A stretch of 64,000 nucleotides of DNA from Gemmatimonadota bacterium. GTDB lineage: Bacteria; Gemmatimonadota; Gemmatimonadetes; Longimicrobiales; Gaopeijiaceae. The position numbers and the translations under genes are program-made. The stretch lies in assembly GCA_015664885.1 (NCBI GenBank), contig DQPL01000021.1, positions 1-64,000 of the forward strand, in the 5' to 3' direction. Below are positions 28,185-37,603 of the stretch, one piece after another. Positions within the stretch are counted from its first letter, which is position 1. Every line of letters starts with the position of its first letter. The notes beneath the pieces were generated by a model that was not told where the DNA came from, did no database searches, and worked only from the letters and a program-made list of their open reading frames with translations.

Positions 28185-29519
28185 CTAGCGTAACGGCTCG
28201 CGGCCGAGCAGTCGTAGTGCGCTGCCGACGGTGTGCACCGAGCCCGTGACCACCACGGTGCCCTGCCCGGCGTCACAGCGGACCCGCTGGAACGCACGCT
28301 CGAAGTCTTCTTCGATCGTGACTCGAGTCATCTTCGCCACCGCGTGGGCCGCGTCCGCGGGGCTCCAACGCCGCTCCGGAGGCGCCGACGGCGGCTGAGT
28401 CAGCACCGCGGCATCGGTTCTCGCGAATAGCGGCGGTAGCATGCTGCGCCAGTCCTTGTCGCCCAGAACTCCAACCAGCGCGACCAACGGTCGCGGCAGC
28501 TCGAGTCGATCGATGGTATCGACCAACGAGCGAATTCCCGCGGTGTTGTGCGCCACGTCGAACAGCCAGGTCAAGCCGTCGATGATCTCGATCTCATCCC
28601 GGCCATGGTACTCGACGGCGCGCACACCATTGCGAATGGCATCGGCGTCAGGGCGCAGATCGTCCGGCAGGTACTCGAGTACTTCGATGGCCAACGCTGC
28701 GTTCGTCGCCTGATGACGTCCCACCAGGGGCGTCTCGATTTCCAGGCGGCCCCACGCATGGGTGTGCAAGGCGAAGCTGGTGCGGTCGGCCGCGACTGTG
28801 AGGTCCTCGACCGAGTCCGGATCCAGTGTCACCAACGGGGCTCCGGTTTCGGCCGTCACGTCGCGGAAGACCTGCAACAAGGCTGGCTCCACCTCGGCGG
28901 TCACCAAGGGGACCCCCGGCTTGACGATTCCGGCCTTTTCCCAAGCGATCTTCTCGAGCGAGTCTCCGAGATAGTCGGCGTGGTCCATGGCGATGTTGGT
29001 GACCGCAGCGACCTCGGGCCTGAGCACATTGGTGGCGTCGAGCCTGCCACCGAGGCCGACCTCGATCACCGCGACATCCGCAGACGAGCGCGCGAAGGTG
29101 TGGAAGCCCAGCACGGTCACAGCCTCGAAGAACGTCAGGCCGAAGCGCACTACGGCGTCCGTTACTTCCTCGGCGTGAGCAAGGATCTCGTCCTCCGGGA
29201 GCGGCTGCCCGCCAACCAATATGCGCTCGCGAAAGGAGCACAGATGAGGCGACGTGTAGCACGCCGCGTTCAACCCGCTGGCGTTCAGGACCGATGAGAG
29301 CGTGGAGGCCACCGAGCCCTTCCCGTTGGTCCCACCAACGTGGATCGTCGGATAAGCGCGATGCGGGTCGCCGAGCGACTCCAGCGCCCGCGCGGTGCGC
29401 TCCAACCCCCAGTGCACGCCCGTGGCCAGCGGCGGGAAAAGCCGCAAGACGAGCGGATCTGCGAAAGGCCTGTCCAGGCGGTCGGGCGCGGAGAGGCGCG
29501 GGCCGGCTACTCCGTCCAT
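28185..29519 (-). CDS. folC: Folylpolyglutamate synthase / dihydrofolate synthase
   Basis: A 444-residue Mur-ligase-fold enzyme adding glutamate to dihydropteroate and folates. Signatures are the P-loop HVGGTNGKGSVASTL, the YTSPHLCSFRERI segment, EVGLGGRLDATNVL, NIAMDHADYLGDSLEKIAWEK and the C-terminal FDVAHNTAG. Its start overlaps the accD stop by 13 bases; accD-folC is a common bacterial pairing. Confidence 0.95.
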   Translation of the reverse strand: MDGVAGPRLSAPDRLDRPFADPLVLRLFPPLATGVHWGLERTARALESLGDPHRAYPTIHVGGTNGKGSVASTLSSVLNASGLNAACYTSPHLCSFRERILVGGQPLPEDEILAHAEEVTDAVVRFGLTFFEAVTVLGFHTFARSSADVAVIEVGLGGRLDATNVLRPEVAAVTNIAMDHADYLGDSLEKIAWEKAGIVKPGVPLVTAEVEPALLQVFRDVTAETGAPLVTLDPDSVEDLTVAADRTSFALHTHAWGRLEIETPLVGRHQATNAALAIEVLEYLPDDLRPDADAIRNGVRAVEYHGRDEIEIIDGLTWLFDVAHNTAGIRSLVDTIDRLELPRPLVALVGVLGDKDWRSMLPPLFARTDAAVLTQPPSAPPERRWSPADAAHAVAKMTRVTIEEDFERAFQRVRCDAGQGTVVVTGSVHTVGSALRLLGREPLR

Positions 29520-30355
29520 CCGGCGAACTGATGGCGGAGGACGAGCGCCACTGTCTTCTTCAACTCACGCCGATCGACGATGCAATCGACCATGCCGTGC
29601 TCGAGCAGGAACTGTGAACGCTGAAACCCCTGCGGCAGCTCCTGTTTGATGGTCTCTTCGATCACTCGGGGCCCGGCGAATCCAATGAGCGCGTCGGGTT
29701 CGGCGATGTTTACGTCGCCGAGCATCGAATGCGACGCCGTGACACCACCGGTCGTCGGGTTGGTCAAGATGGAAATGAACGGGATCGAGGCCTCATGAAG
29801 CCGCGCGAGCACCGTCGACGTCTTGGCCATCTGCATGAGTGAGAGCATGCCTTCTTGCATGCGCGCTCCACCCGACGCGCTCACGATGAGGAAGGGGATC
29901 TCGCGCTCGAGCGCGACCCGGCCGGCACGCGCGATTTTCTCGCCGACCACGGACCCCATGGAACCGCCGATGTAGGCGAAATCCATGACCGTCAGCACGA
30001 TGTCGATCCCATCGAGTTTGCCCGTACCGGAGATGGCCGCCTCGGTCTTGCCCTTGGCTTCGGCCGCCGCAATGCGATCCGGGTAGGCCTTCAGGTCCTC
30101 GAAACCGAGGGGGTCCGCGGCGCGCAGATGAGCATCGATCTCCTCGAACGTACCGCTGTCGGCGAGAATGCTCAGGTACGCCTCGGCAGCGATCTTCAGG
30201 TGGTGATCACATGCCGGGCAGACGTTGAGGTTTTGCGCCAGCCGCTCGCGGTACAAGATCTCGCTACAGCCCGGACACTTGTCGAAGACGTCGGACGGAA
30301 GGTCCCGCCTGTCCTGCGCCTTGAGCGGCTTTTTGTCCTTTCGGAACCACGCCAT
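29507..30355 (-). CDS. accD: Acetyl-CoA carboxylase carboxyltransferase subunit beta
   Basis: A 282-residue carboxyltransferase beta subunit of acetyl-CoA carboxylase, the first step of fatty acid synthesis. The N-terminal four-Cys zinc ribbon is present (Cys27, 30, 46 and 49: CPGC and CPAC). It is followed by the crotonase-like fold with GGSMGSVVGEKIARA, SASGGARMQEGMLSLMQMAKTS and LTNPTTGGVTAS. The alpha subunit accA is not in the window. It sits 8 bases downstream of rodA. Confidence 0.96.
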   Translation of the reverse strand: MAWFRKDKKPLKAQDRRDLPSDVFDKCPGCSEILYRERLAQNLNVCPACDHHLKIAAEAYLSILADSGTFEEIDAHLRAADPLGFEDLKAYPDRIAAAEAKGKTEAAISGTGKLDGIDIVLTVMDFAYIGGSMGSVVGEKIARAGRVALEREIPFLIVSASGGARMQEGMLSLMQMAKTSTVLARLHEASIPFISILTNPTTGGVTASHSMLGDVNIAEPDALIGFAGPRVIEETIKQELPQGFQRSQFLLEHGMVDCIVDRRELKKTVALVLRHQFAGWTE

Positions 30356-30363
30356 GCGACTTC

Positions 30364-31599
30364 CTATCGTTCGTGGGCGACGCGGACGGCGATCGCGACG
30401 GCGACCCAGGACATCAGTAGGAACGTGCCGCCATAACTCACGAAGGGCAGCGGGATCCCGGTGATCGGCACGACCCCCACGGTCATGCCGACATTGACGA
30501 AAATATGGACGAGCCAGGCCCCCAAGATACCGAGCAGGACTAGGCCGGCAAAGGGATCCGGGGACTCTTCGGCCATCCGGACCAAGCGCGTGAGGATGAA
30601 GGCGAAACCGAGAATCGCCGCCATCGTGCCCAAGAAACCGAGCTCCTCACCTACGACGCTGAAGATGAAGTCGGTGTGCTGCTCCGGCAGGAAGTCGTAG
30701 CGCTTCTGCGGGCCCAGCGTGAACCCCTGTCCGGTCAGACCGCCACTGCCGACCGCCACCTTCGATTGTATGACCTGGTACCCTGCCCCGCGGGCGTCGA
30801 CCTCCGGGTCGAGGAATACCAGGATGCGATTCTGCTGGTAGGGCTTGAGCGATTCCCAAAGCGGCCGCGAGATTGTGCCCGCAGCGACATTCGCCAATAC
30901 CACGGCCACGGATTCGAATAGGAAGAGGCGGTAACGATACAGATACAGGAAGGCGACCACGCCCACGATGTACGCCGACCAGATCCGGGTGTCGAAGGAG
31001 AGCACGAGTCCCACGCCTGGACTCGCGACGAGCAGCAACAGCGCCACCGGCGTACCCGCCCAGAACAAGATCGCGAAGAGGATGCCGCCAAACGCCAGCG
31101 CCGTACCAAGGTCCGGCTGCAGCATAATCAGCGCGAGCGGGAGTCCCACGAGCACCGATGGCAGCAGCAAATCGCGCAGCGAGGTGAGCGGCTCTTTTCG
31201 CTGGGAAAGCACGCGGGCAAGCATCAGGATCGTGGCGATCTTGGCGAATTCGGACGGCTGGAAGCCAAACCCGCCGATGCGAATCCAGCTCTTCACGCCG
31301 ATGGCGGTTCCGGCGCCCGTCCCGATGACCAACGTGATGGCGAGCAGGAGGACCCCAACCACGTACGACGGGACCGCCACCCACTCGATCCAGCGCAGGG
31401 GGACTCGGGCGAGCACTGTGAACGCGACAAGCGCGATCGCGAACCACGCCGCCTGCTTGACCCATGCGTCCTGCGTCACCGCATTCGGGATGTGCACGAC
31501 CCCTGCGGAATAGATCATCGCGATTCCGAACAAGGTCATCGCGAAGATGGCGAAGACGAGCGGAGGGTCCACCGCCCACTTTTCGAGCAGGCGGGTCAC
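30364..31599 (-). CDS. rodA: Peptidoglycan glycosyltransferase RodA
   Basis: A 411-residue SEDS-family polytopic membrane protein with about ten helices. Conserved features are the GVKSWIRIGGFGFQPSEFAKI region, LQPDLGTA, the long extracytoplasmic loop with GSGGLTGQGFTLGPQKRYDFLPEQHTDFIF, and the C-terminal GIPLPFVSYGG. RodA polymerises glycan strands during side-wall growth together with the PBP2 transpeptidase encoded just upstream. It starts at a GTG that overlaps the mrdA stop by 4 bases. Confidence 0.96.
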   Translation of the reverse strand: MTRLLEKWAVDPPLVFAIFAMTLFGIAMIYSAGVVHIPNAVTQDAWVKQAAWFAIALVAFTVLARVPLRWIEWVAVPSYVVGVLLLAITLVIGTGAGTAIGVKSWIRIGGFGFQPSEFAKIATILMLARVLSQRKEPLTSLRDLLLPSVLVGLPLALIMLQPDLGTALAFGGILFAILFWAGTPVALLLLVASPGVGLVLSFDTRIWSAYIVGVVAFLYLYRYRLFLFESVAVVLANVAAGTISRPLWESLKPYQQNRILVFLDPEVDARGAGYQVIQSKVAVGSGGLTGQGFTLGPQKRYDFLPEQHTDFIFSVVGEELGFLGTMAAILGFAFILTRLVRMAEESPDPFAGLVLLGILGAWLVHIFVNVGMTVGVVPITGIPLPFVSYGGTFLLMSWVAVAIAVRVAHER

Positions 31600-33473
31600 C
31601 GGCTACCGGCGTTCGTGGGATAACGCTCCCGGTACCACGCGGGCACCGGGCCCCGCTGAATATGCTCGAGGTACGTCTGCACCGTGTCGAATGGGATGTC
31701 GTATTTCTTCCGCAAATAGAAGTCCGCGGTCTTGGACATGATCGGGGACGCCACCGAGCTCCCGCTCTGCCCATACTCGACGATCACCACCACCACGATC
31801 TCGGGGGGACCGCCGAACGGCCCAGCCATGCCTGCGAACCACGCGTGCGGCGGCGCGGTCCCGGCCTGGCTTTCGGCGTGCTCACCCGTTCCTGTCTTTC
31901 CCAGGACCTCCCAGTACTCCAGTGAGGTCCGGATGTGGGCGGTCCCGCCGGGTGCGGTTACCGCGCGAAGACCATCGCGTAGGGACTCGAGGTGCTCCGG
32001 CGCGAGGTCGAGCGACCACCCCTCTCCCTCATTCGCGCCCTGCGCGAGCGCGGGGGTCGGCGCTGATCCGTCGCTGGCGATCGCCAGGTAGAACTGCGCC
32101 ATCTTGAGCGGTGTCTGCGAGTTGGGCCCCTGTCCGATGGCGAGGTTGAGCACCTCGCCTTCGCGTGGCGCGTACCCGAAGCGCCGCTCCCAAAACGCCC
32201 GCTCAGCCGGGAAGATACCCTGGCTCTCCTGAGGCAGATCGATGCCACAGCGTTGACTGAAGCCGATTTCGGTCGAGCGCCGGAGCAGCTCGTCGAGCGT
32301 GATCCTGAGTCCGAGCTGGTAGAAGTAGACGTCGCACGAATTACCGATCGCCTGGGCCAGATTGTTGAAGCCGTGGCCCTCAGCTAGATGGCATCGGTAC
32401 GAACGCGCGCCAAAGGTGAAGGACCCGTTACACGGCACGGCCATGAATTCGTCGGGAGTTACGACGCCGAGGTCCAGCGCAATGCCCGCGGTCGCCAGCT
32501 TCCAAGTCGACGCGGGCGCGTACAAGCCGAGCACCGAACGGTCGTACAACGGATTGCCCTCATCCGCCGTGAGCGAGGCCCACAGATCCGTGCTGATTCC
32601 TCCCACGAACTCGTTGGGGTCGTAGGAGGGGGCCGAATAGAGCGCCAGGACACCACCATCCGCCGGATCGAGCGCCACTACCGCCCCCGCCATCGAGTCC
32701 GGGAAGATCGAGTGGATCCACGCCTGGAGTTCCATGTCCAAGTTGAGATGGAGGTCCTGTCCCGACTCGCCCGGATCCGTGCGCGCGCCTCCGAAGTCAC
32801 CGACGATGTGCCCTCGTGCATCGAACTCCAGATACCGGAGTCCCTGCCGGCCCTGAAGCTGCTGCTCGTACTCGTTCTCTATCCCATTCTTGCCGACCAC
32901 CATGCCTTGGCGATAAAGGTCGGCGGCGAACGATGGAGAGGCCAACTCCTCGGCGGTGATCTCTCCCACGTACCCCAGCACGTGCCCCGCCGCCTCCCCG
33001 AGCAGGTATCGGCGGCGCGGACGCATCTCGAGATAGAGGCCGGGGAACTCGGCTCGACGTTCTTCTAGCGCGCTGACCGTCTCGAAGTCAGCATCAGCGT
33101 CGACTACGACCTCTCGTCCATATCGGCGCAGCGTGGCGAGTACTCGCTCGATGCGTTCCTCGGACATCTCGACATACGCACTCATGCGTTCTAGTGTCTC
33201 GCGTGCCTCATCCAGGGGACCGGGCAGCAAAGTGATGGCGTACCCCGGCACGTTGTCGACCAGGATGTCCCCGTTCCGGTCATAAATGATGCCACGGGGC
33301 GCGGGCAACGAGAGCTGGCGAATTCGATTCGAGGTCGCCCTCAACTCCCAGGCGTCCGAACCCAGGACCTGGATGCGGAAGAACGCGGCCGCGAGCAACC
33401 CCAGAACCAGCGCAATCATTAGCTGCGCGCCCCGAGCCCGACGACGACGCTCGTGCGCGTGGTGTACGTTCAT
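31596..33473 (-). CDS. mrdA: Penicillin-binding protein 2 (elongation-specific transpeptidase)
   Basis: A 625-residue class B PBP with an N-terminal membrane anchor (about 18-32), a dimerisation/linker region (PAPRGIIYDRNGDILVDN) and the transpeptidase domain. Catalytic motifs are STWK (nucleophile Ser at about residue 320), SCD in NSCDVYFYQLG, and KTGTGEH. It crosslinks side-wall peptidoglycan with RodA. The start is the ATG at 33473 overlapping the mreD stop (ATGA). A 200-codon open extension upstream is a shadow of mreD. Confidence 0.96.
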   Translation of the reverse strand: MNVHHAHERRRRARGAQLMIALVLGLLAAAFFRIQVLGSDAWELRATSNRIRQLSLPAPRGIIYDRNGDILVDNVPGYAITLLPGPLDEARETLERMSAYVEMSEERIERVLATLRRYGREVVVDADADFETVSALEERRAEFPGLYLEMRPRRRYLLGEAAGHVLGYVGEITAEELASPSFAADLYRQGMVVGKNGIENEYEQQLQGRQGLRYLEFDARGHIVGDFGGARTDPGESGQDLHLNLDMELQAWIHSIFPDSMAGAVVALDPADGGVLALYSAPSYDPNEFVGGISTDLWASLTADEGNPLYDRSVLGLYAPASTWKLATAGIALDLGVVTPDEFMAVPCNGSFTFGARSYRCHLAEGHGFNNLAQAIGNSCDVYFYQLGLRITLDELLRRSTEIGFSQRCGIDLPQESQGIFPAERAFWERRFGYAPREGEVLNLAIGQGPNSQTPLKMAQFYLAIASDGSAPTPALAQGANEGEGWSLDLAPEHLESLRDGLRAVTAPGGTAHIRTSLEYWEVLGKTGTGEHAESQAGTAPPHAWFAGMAGPFGGPPEIVVVVIVEYGQSGSSVASPIMSKTADFYLRKKYDIPFDTVQTYLEHIQRGPVPAWYRERYPTNAGSR

Positions 33474-33952
33474 GCCGGGGCCTCCTGCCTGAGTCCAGTA
33501 ACCGCGAGCAACACCACGCCGACGATCGCGGCATACATGCCTCCGATGAGGCCTTGAATGAGCACCTGATCGACGAAGGGCTGCCGAAGGGTCTCGCCCA
33601 CCATGAACCAATACACCAGGTCTCGGACCCACTTCCCGATCAAGAAGTACGACACCAAAAAGAACAAGGAGTCTCCTACGAAGAGATCCCTCGTAACCGC
33701 CCCCAGCACGGCGACGATGGTCATCGCGGCGCTGTTCGCCCCAAACGACAACACGCTCAGTGCGTCCTCCAGCAACCCGAAGAGCAGCCCCATGCCAGCC
33801 GCGCGCCCCATGCCCACCTCCCGCGCTCCCAGCAGCAGCGCAACCGTGAGCAAGTCGGGTGCGGCCCTTCCGATCCCGAATCCCACGTGCAGCAGCAAGT
33901 GCATCAGCGCGAGGCCCGCGAAGAGCAGCCAGATGCGAGCATCGGTCTTCAC
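33470..33952 (-). CDS. mreD: Rod shape-determining protein MreD
   Basis: A 160-residue membrane protein with about five helices (for example LLFAGLALMHLLLHVGFGIG and the C-terminal GGMYAAIVGVVLLAVTG). Sequence conservation in MreD is low, so assignment rests on length, topology and position between mreC and mrdA with 4-base overlaps on both sides. It is the inner-membrane partner of MreC in the elongasome. Confidence 0.9.
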   Translation of the reverse strand: MKTDARIWLLFAGLALMHLLLHVGFGIGRAAPDLLTVALLLGAREVGMGRAAGMGLLFGLLEDALSVLSFGANSAAMTIVAVLGAVTRDLFVGDSLFFLVSYFLIGKWVRDLVYWFMVGETLRQPFVDQVLIQGLIGGMYAAIVGVVLLAVTGLRQEAPA

Positions 33953-34839
33953 GGGCGGCGCCCGAGTTGGGTGCGCGCCTCACCCACCTGCACCGAATCC
34001 GCCAACCACAGAGCTCCGACGTCGCCACCAGCGCCTCGCCTGGCGACCAAGACGTGAGTGACCTCCCCCGGCTCGACCATCGGCCGTAGCCAATAGCTCT
34101 TTCCCCACTGCCCTTGAGTCGCCTCCACTTCATCGATTACACCCACGGGAATGCCCCGCGGATATGTGGCACCCAATCCGCTGGTAAGCACCGGAGTGCC
34201 TGGCAATGCGTCCTCGTTGAAGGGTGTGCCGTTGAGCACGAGGCGGTCCACCTCGCGGAACGCGCGCCGTCGGTTGTCCACAATGCCGAACATCGTGCCG
34301 TCCTGAAGCATGGCACTCACTTTGAAGTCCGGGTGGGTCCAATCCATGCCGCGCGAGATCTCCTTCTGCACCTCTAGAATGACCCCCACCAAGCCGCGCC
34401 AGGTCACGACCGGAGCGCCCTCATAGATCCCCTGAGCGGCGCCGACTCTTACCAAGAACATGCTCTCCGAGCCTGCCGTACCACCCCGCAGCACCGTGGT
34501 CGGCAAGAACGAGGGCCCAGCGCGCTCGGCAAGGTCGAGCAGTTTGCGTAGCGTGGAGTTCTCGTCGAAAAGCGCCGCCTGCGTGGATAGCACGGCGGTC
34601 ATCGAGTCGATCTGTCCCATGAGCTGCTCGACGTTCTGCGCGTTCATGCGCGCCGCCAGGATCCGCTCTTGCGTGGCCAGGAACGGGCGTAGAATCGAAA
34701 CCCTCAACGTCCACGCGATGCGCTGCTGGGCGACGTCCGGCAAGTACGAGATCGAGAGGGCAAGCAGCAGAAAGGTGATCGCGAGCATGCCCGGTCGTCG
34801 GCCGCCGTTGGTCTCCGGCTCAGGTCCGTACGCCGGCAC
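33949..34839 (-). CDS. mreC: Rod shape-determining protein MreC
   Basis: A 296-residue protein with one membrane helix (LAITFLLLALSISYLP), a short coiled coil (ATQERILAARMNAQNVEQLMGQ) and the periplasmic beta-domain with VGAAQGIYEGAPVVTWRGLVG, SAMLQDGTMFGIV and TSGLGATYPRGIPVG. It links MreB filaments to PBP2. I chose the GTG at 34839 because GGGAAAGG sits properly upstream and the mreB stop is just before it; the longer open frame overlaps mreB. Confidence 0.93.
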   Translation of the reverse strand: MPAYGPEPETNGGRRPGMLAITFLLLALSISYLPDVAQQRIAWTLRVSILRPFLATQERILAARMNAQNVEQLMGQIDSMTAVLSTQAALFDENSTLRKLLDLAERAGPSFLPTTVLRGGTAGSESMFLVRVGAAQGIYEGAPVVTWRGLVGVILEVQKEISRGMDWTHPDFKVSAMLQDGTMFGIVDNRRRAFREVDRLVLNGTPFNEDALPGTPVLTSGLGATYPRGIPVGVIDEVEATQGQWGKSYWLRPMVEPGEVTHVLVARRGAGGDVGALWLADSVQVGEARTQLGRRP

Positions 34840-34850
34840 CGCGCCTTTCC

Positions 34851-35894
34851 CTACGGAACCAGAACGGTGCGGTACTTGTGCAGGTCGTCTAGGATGCGGC
34901 CCGCGCCCCGCACGACACACGTGAGCGGCTCATCGTCCACGTGGATCGGCAGGTTGGTCTCGTGGTACAGCAGCCGATCGAGTCCCCGGATCAGCGCGCC
35001 GCCACCGGTCATGACGATGCCACGATCGACGATGTCCGAAGACAGCTCGGGGGGCGTGATCTCCAGCGCACGGCGTACGGCCTCGACGATGGCCTGGATC
35101 GGCTCCTGTATGCATTCGCGTACCTCCTGCGAGTGCACTTTGACCGTCTTCGGGATCCCCGAGACGAGGTCCCTGCCCTTCACGTCCATCTCCCGCTCTT
35201 CGCCGAAGTCGAACGCCGAGCCGATCTGGATCTTGATGGCCTCGGAGGTCGGCTCGCCGATAAGCAGGTTGTAGTTCTTCCGCAGGAAGGTCACGATGGC
35301 CCGGTCGAGCTCATCGCCCCCCACGCGAATCGAGGTGTTGGACACGATACCCGAGAGCGCGATGACCGCGATCTCGGTCGTACCACCGCCTATGTCGATC
35401 ACCATGTTTCCGGTCGGGGTCTCGACGGGAAGCCCGACACCGATCGCGGCCGCCATCGGCTCGTCGACCATGTACACCGCTTTGGCGCCGGCCGACATCG
35501 CGGAGGAGCGCACCGCACGCCGCTCGAGTTCGGTGATGCCGGACGGCACACCCACCACGACCCGCGGCTTGATGCGGAAGATGCGCTTCTTGGTCACCTG
35601 CTTGAGGAAGTGACGCAGCATGAGTTCGGTGATGTCGACGTCCGCGATGACGCCGTCCTTGAGCGGTCGGATGGCCTCGATGCCCTCGGGCGTGCGGCCC
35701 AGCATCCGCTTCGCCTCCAAGCCGATGCCCATGATGCGCTTGCTACCCTTGTTGACCGCGACCACAGAGGGCTCGTTGAGTACGATGCCCTCACCTTTCA
35801 CATATACGAGCGTGTTCGCCGTGCCTAGGTCGACGGCGATGTCGTTTACCGGGACAAGACGCCCCGAGCCGAACCAATCGCTCAGTGCGGACAA
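34851..35894 (-). CDS. mreB: Rod shape-determining protein MreB
   Basis: About 347 residues of the bacterial actin homologue that forms membrane-associated filaments guiding wall synthesis. Nucleotide-binding motifs are AVDLGTANTLVYVKG, DEPMAAAIG, VIDIGGGTTEIAV and MTGGGALIRGLD. The start is a TTG at 35894 preceded by GAGAAG, giving the usual short N-terminus (SALSDWFGSGRLVPVNDIAVDLG). The open frame upstream crosses a terminator hairpin and is not favoured. It is the first gene of mreBCD-mrdA-rodA. Confidence 0.95.
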   Translation of the reverse strand: MSALSDWFGSGRLVPVNDIAVDLGTANTLVYVKGEGIVLNEPSVVAVNKGSKRIMGIGLEAKRMLGRTPEGIEAIRPLKDGVIADVDITELMLRHFLKQVTKKRIFRIKPRVVVGVPSGITELERRAVRSSAMSAGAKAVYMVDEPMAAAIGVGLPVETPTGNMVIDIGGGTTEIAVIALSGIVSNTSIRVGGDELDRAIVTFLRKNYNLLIGEPTSEAIKIQIGSAFDFGEEREMDVKGRDLVSGIPKTVKVHSQEVRECIQEPIQAIVEAVRRALEITPPELSSDIVDRGIVMTGGGALIRGLDRLLYHETNLPIHVDDEPLTCVVRGAGRILDDLHKYRTVLVP

Positions 35895-35916
35895 ATCAGC
35901 TTCTCTGGTGGTGAGG

Positions 35917-35950
35917 GCCAAAAAGGACCCGCGGCTGGCTCCACCGCGGG
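35917..35950 (-). terminator. Terminator-like hairpin just upstream of mreB
   Basis: On the minus strand CCCGCGG (35944-35950) pairs with CCGCGGG (35928-35934) around a 9-base loop, followed by TCCTTTTTGG. The same CCTTTTTGGCC sequence also precedes the hairpin, so the structure is flanked by a direct repeat. It ends the ald-dut transcript or attenuates entry into mreB, whose start is only about 23 bases further on. Confidence 0.75.
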
Positions 35951-36009
35951 CCAAAAAGGCCTTGGAACATACGTTTACTTCTTCCGGGATGCCAGTGTCC
36001 CGTATGCGT

Positions 36010-36456
36010 TTAGCTCGTTCCCGTGCTGCCGAACCCACCCTCGCCCCTCTCGGTCTCATTCAGCTCGTCCACCTCGAGCACTTCGGGTGCCTCGAAGCGA
36101 GCGAAAATGAGCTGTGCGATGCGCTCTCCGCGCATCAGCGTGACAGCCTGTGGGCCGAGATTTTGCATGATGATTCGGAGTTCACCGCGATAGTCCGGGT
36201 CGATGGTGCCGGGGCTGTTTGGCAATGTGATCCCGTGCTTGAGCGCGAGCCCGGAACGCGGTCGGACCTGGCACTCCATACCCTCGGGCAGCTCCATGAC
36301 AAGGCCCGTGCTCACAAGCCGGATCTCACCTGGTTGCAGCACCACCTCGTCTTCGGCAGAGCGGATGTCGTAGCCGGCCGCTTGAGGTGTGCCCCTACCC
36401 GGCAGCGGAAGATCGGGGTTCGATGCAAGCCGGCGAAAGCGGACGACCGAGCTCAA
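36010..36456 (-). CDS. dut: dUTP diphosphatase
   Basis: A 148-residue trimeric dUTPase that hydrolyses dUTP to dUMP, preventing uracil incorporation. The five motifs are visible: [46 protein letters not shown] and the C-terminal [10 protein letters not shown], which closes over the substrate. The ATG at 36456 overlaps the ald stop by 4 bases. Confidence 0.97.
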   Translation of the reverse strand: MSSVVRFRRLASNPDLPLPGRGTPQAAGYDIRSAEDEVVLQPGEIRLVSTGLVMELPEGMECQVRPRSGLALKHGITLPNSPGTIDPDYRGELRIIMQNLGPQAVTLMRGERIAQLIFARFEAPEVLEVDELNETERGEGGFGSTGTS

Positions 36457-37568
36457 GTCAGAAAGTCGTCGGTGTCATGGCACTCGAGGCCGCACGCGTC
36501 AGCGACCGCAGGGTAGGTCACATGGCCACGCACGACGTTGACGCCGAGCTTAAGGGCGTCGTCCTCGAGGCACGCTCGCTGCCAGCCCTTGCCCGCCAAC
36601 GCCATCGTATAGGGCAGCGTCGCATTGGTGAGCGCGAGCGTACTCGTGCGCGGGACGCCGCCGGGCATGTTCGCCACAGCATAGTGGATGACATCGTCGA
36701 CCGTGTAGACAGGGTCCTGGTGCGTCGTGGGCCTGATCGTCTCGACGCAGCCTCCTTGGTCGACCGAGACGTCGACGATCACCGTACCGGCTCGCATGAG
36801 GCCGAGGTCCTCGCGGCTGATGAGGTGGGGCGCCTTCGCTCCGGGAATCAGAACCGCCCCGATGATGAGGTCGGCATCCTGAATCTGCTTCCTGATCGCG
36901 TAGCGAGTGCTGTAAAGCACGTTCACATTTGCAGCCATCACGTCGTCGAGGTAGCGCAGGCGCTTGAGGTTGATGTCCATCATGTGGACGCGAGCGCCCA
37001 TGCCGGCAGCCATTTTCGCCGCGTTGGTACCGACCACGCCAGCGCCCAGGATGAGTACCTTTCCTGGTAGCACACCCGGAACACCGCCCAGCAGAACCCC
37101 GAGGCCGCCCTGGGGGCGTTCCAGGTACTTGGCACCCTCCTGTACGGCCATGCGGCCCGCGACCTCGCTCATGGGCGTGAGCAGCGGCAACTCTCCGGTT
37201 GGAAGCTCGACCGTCTCATACGCGATCGCGATGGATCCGGACTCGACGCATGCCCTTGTGAGCGACTCGTCGGCAGCGAAGTGGAAGTACGTGAAGATGA
37301 CCTGGCCGTCGCGCATGCGAGGCCACTCGACCTCGATGGGCTCCTTGACCTTCACGATCATATCGGCCCGCGCCCAGACATCCTCTGGGCCATCGAGTAT
37401 TGCCGCGCCGGCGTTCACATAGAAGTCGTCGGTGAACCCGCTACCCAACCCGGCACCCTTTTCGACAAAGAGCTCATGCCCGGCCTGCGTGAGCATCTCT
37501 GCCCCGGCCGGCGGCAACGCGACGCGATACTCGTCGCTTTTGATCTCCTTCGGAACGCCGATCAGCAT
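36453..37568 (-). CDS. ald: Alanine dehydrogenase
   Basis: A 371-residue NAD-dependent enzyme interconverting L-alanine and pyruvate plus ammonia. Signatures are [38 protein letters not shown], the Rossmann motif [21 protein letters not shown], and a C-terminal [15 protein letters not shown]. Length matches the family. It is cotranscribed with dut. Confidence 0.96.
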   Translation of the reverse strand: MLIGVPKEIKSDEYRVALPPAGAEMLTQAGHELFVEKGAGLGSGFTDDFYVNAGAAILDGPEDVWARADMIVKVKEPIEVEWPRMRDGQVIFTYFHFAADESLTRACVESGSIAIAYETVELPTGELPLLTPMSEVAGRMAVQEGAKYLERPQGGLGVLLGGVPGVLPGKVLILGAGVVGTNAAKMAAGMGARVHMMDINLKRLRYLDDVMAANVNVLYSTRYAIRKQIQDADLIIGAVLIPGAKAPHLISREDLGLMRAGTVIVDVSVDQGGCVETIRPTTHQDPVYTVDDVIHYAVANMPGGVPRTSTLALTNATLPYTMALAGKGWQRACLEDDALKLGVNVVRGHVTYPAVADACGLECHDTDDFLT

Positions 37569-37603
37569 TTCTTAAGCGCTTCCCTGGTTGGATTGTCTTT
37601 CAG

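Noticed and set aside
33474-34133. The 5' extension of the PBP2 frame
   Set aside because: Arg/Gly-rich text inside mreD/mreC; the ATG at 33473 overlapping the mreD stop gives a normal N-terminus.
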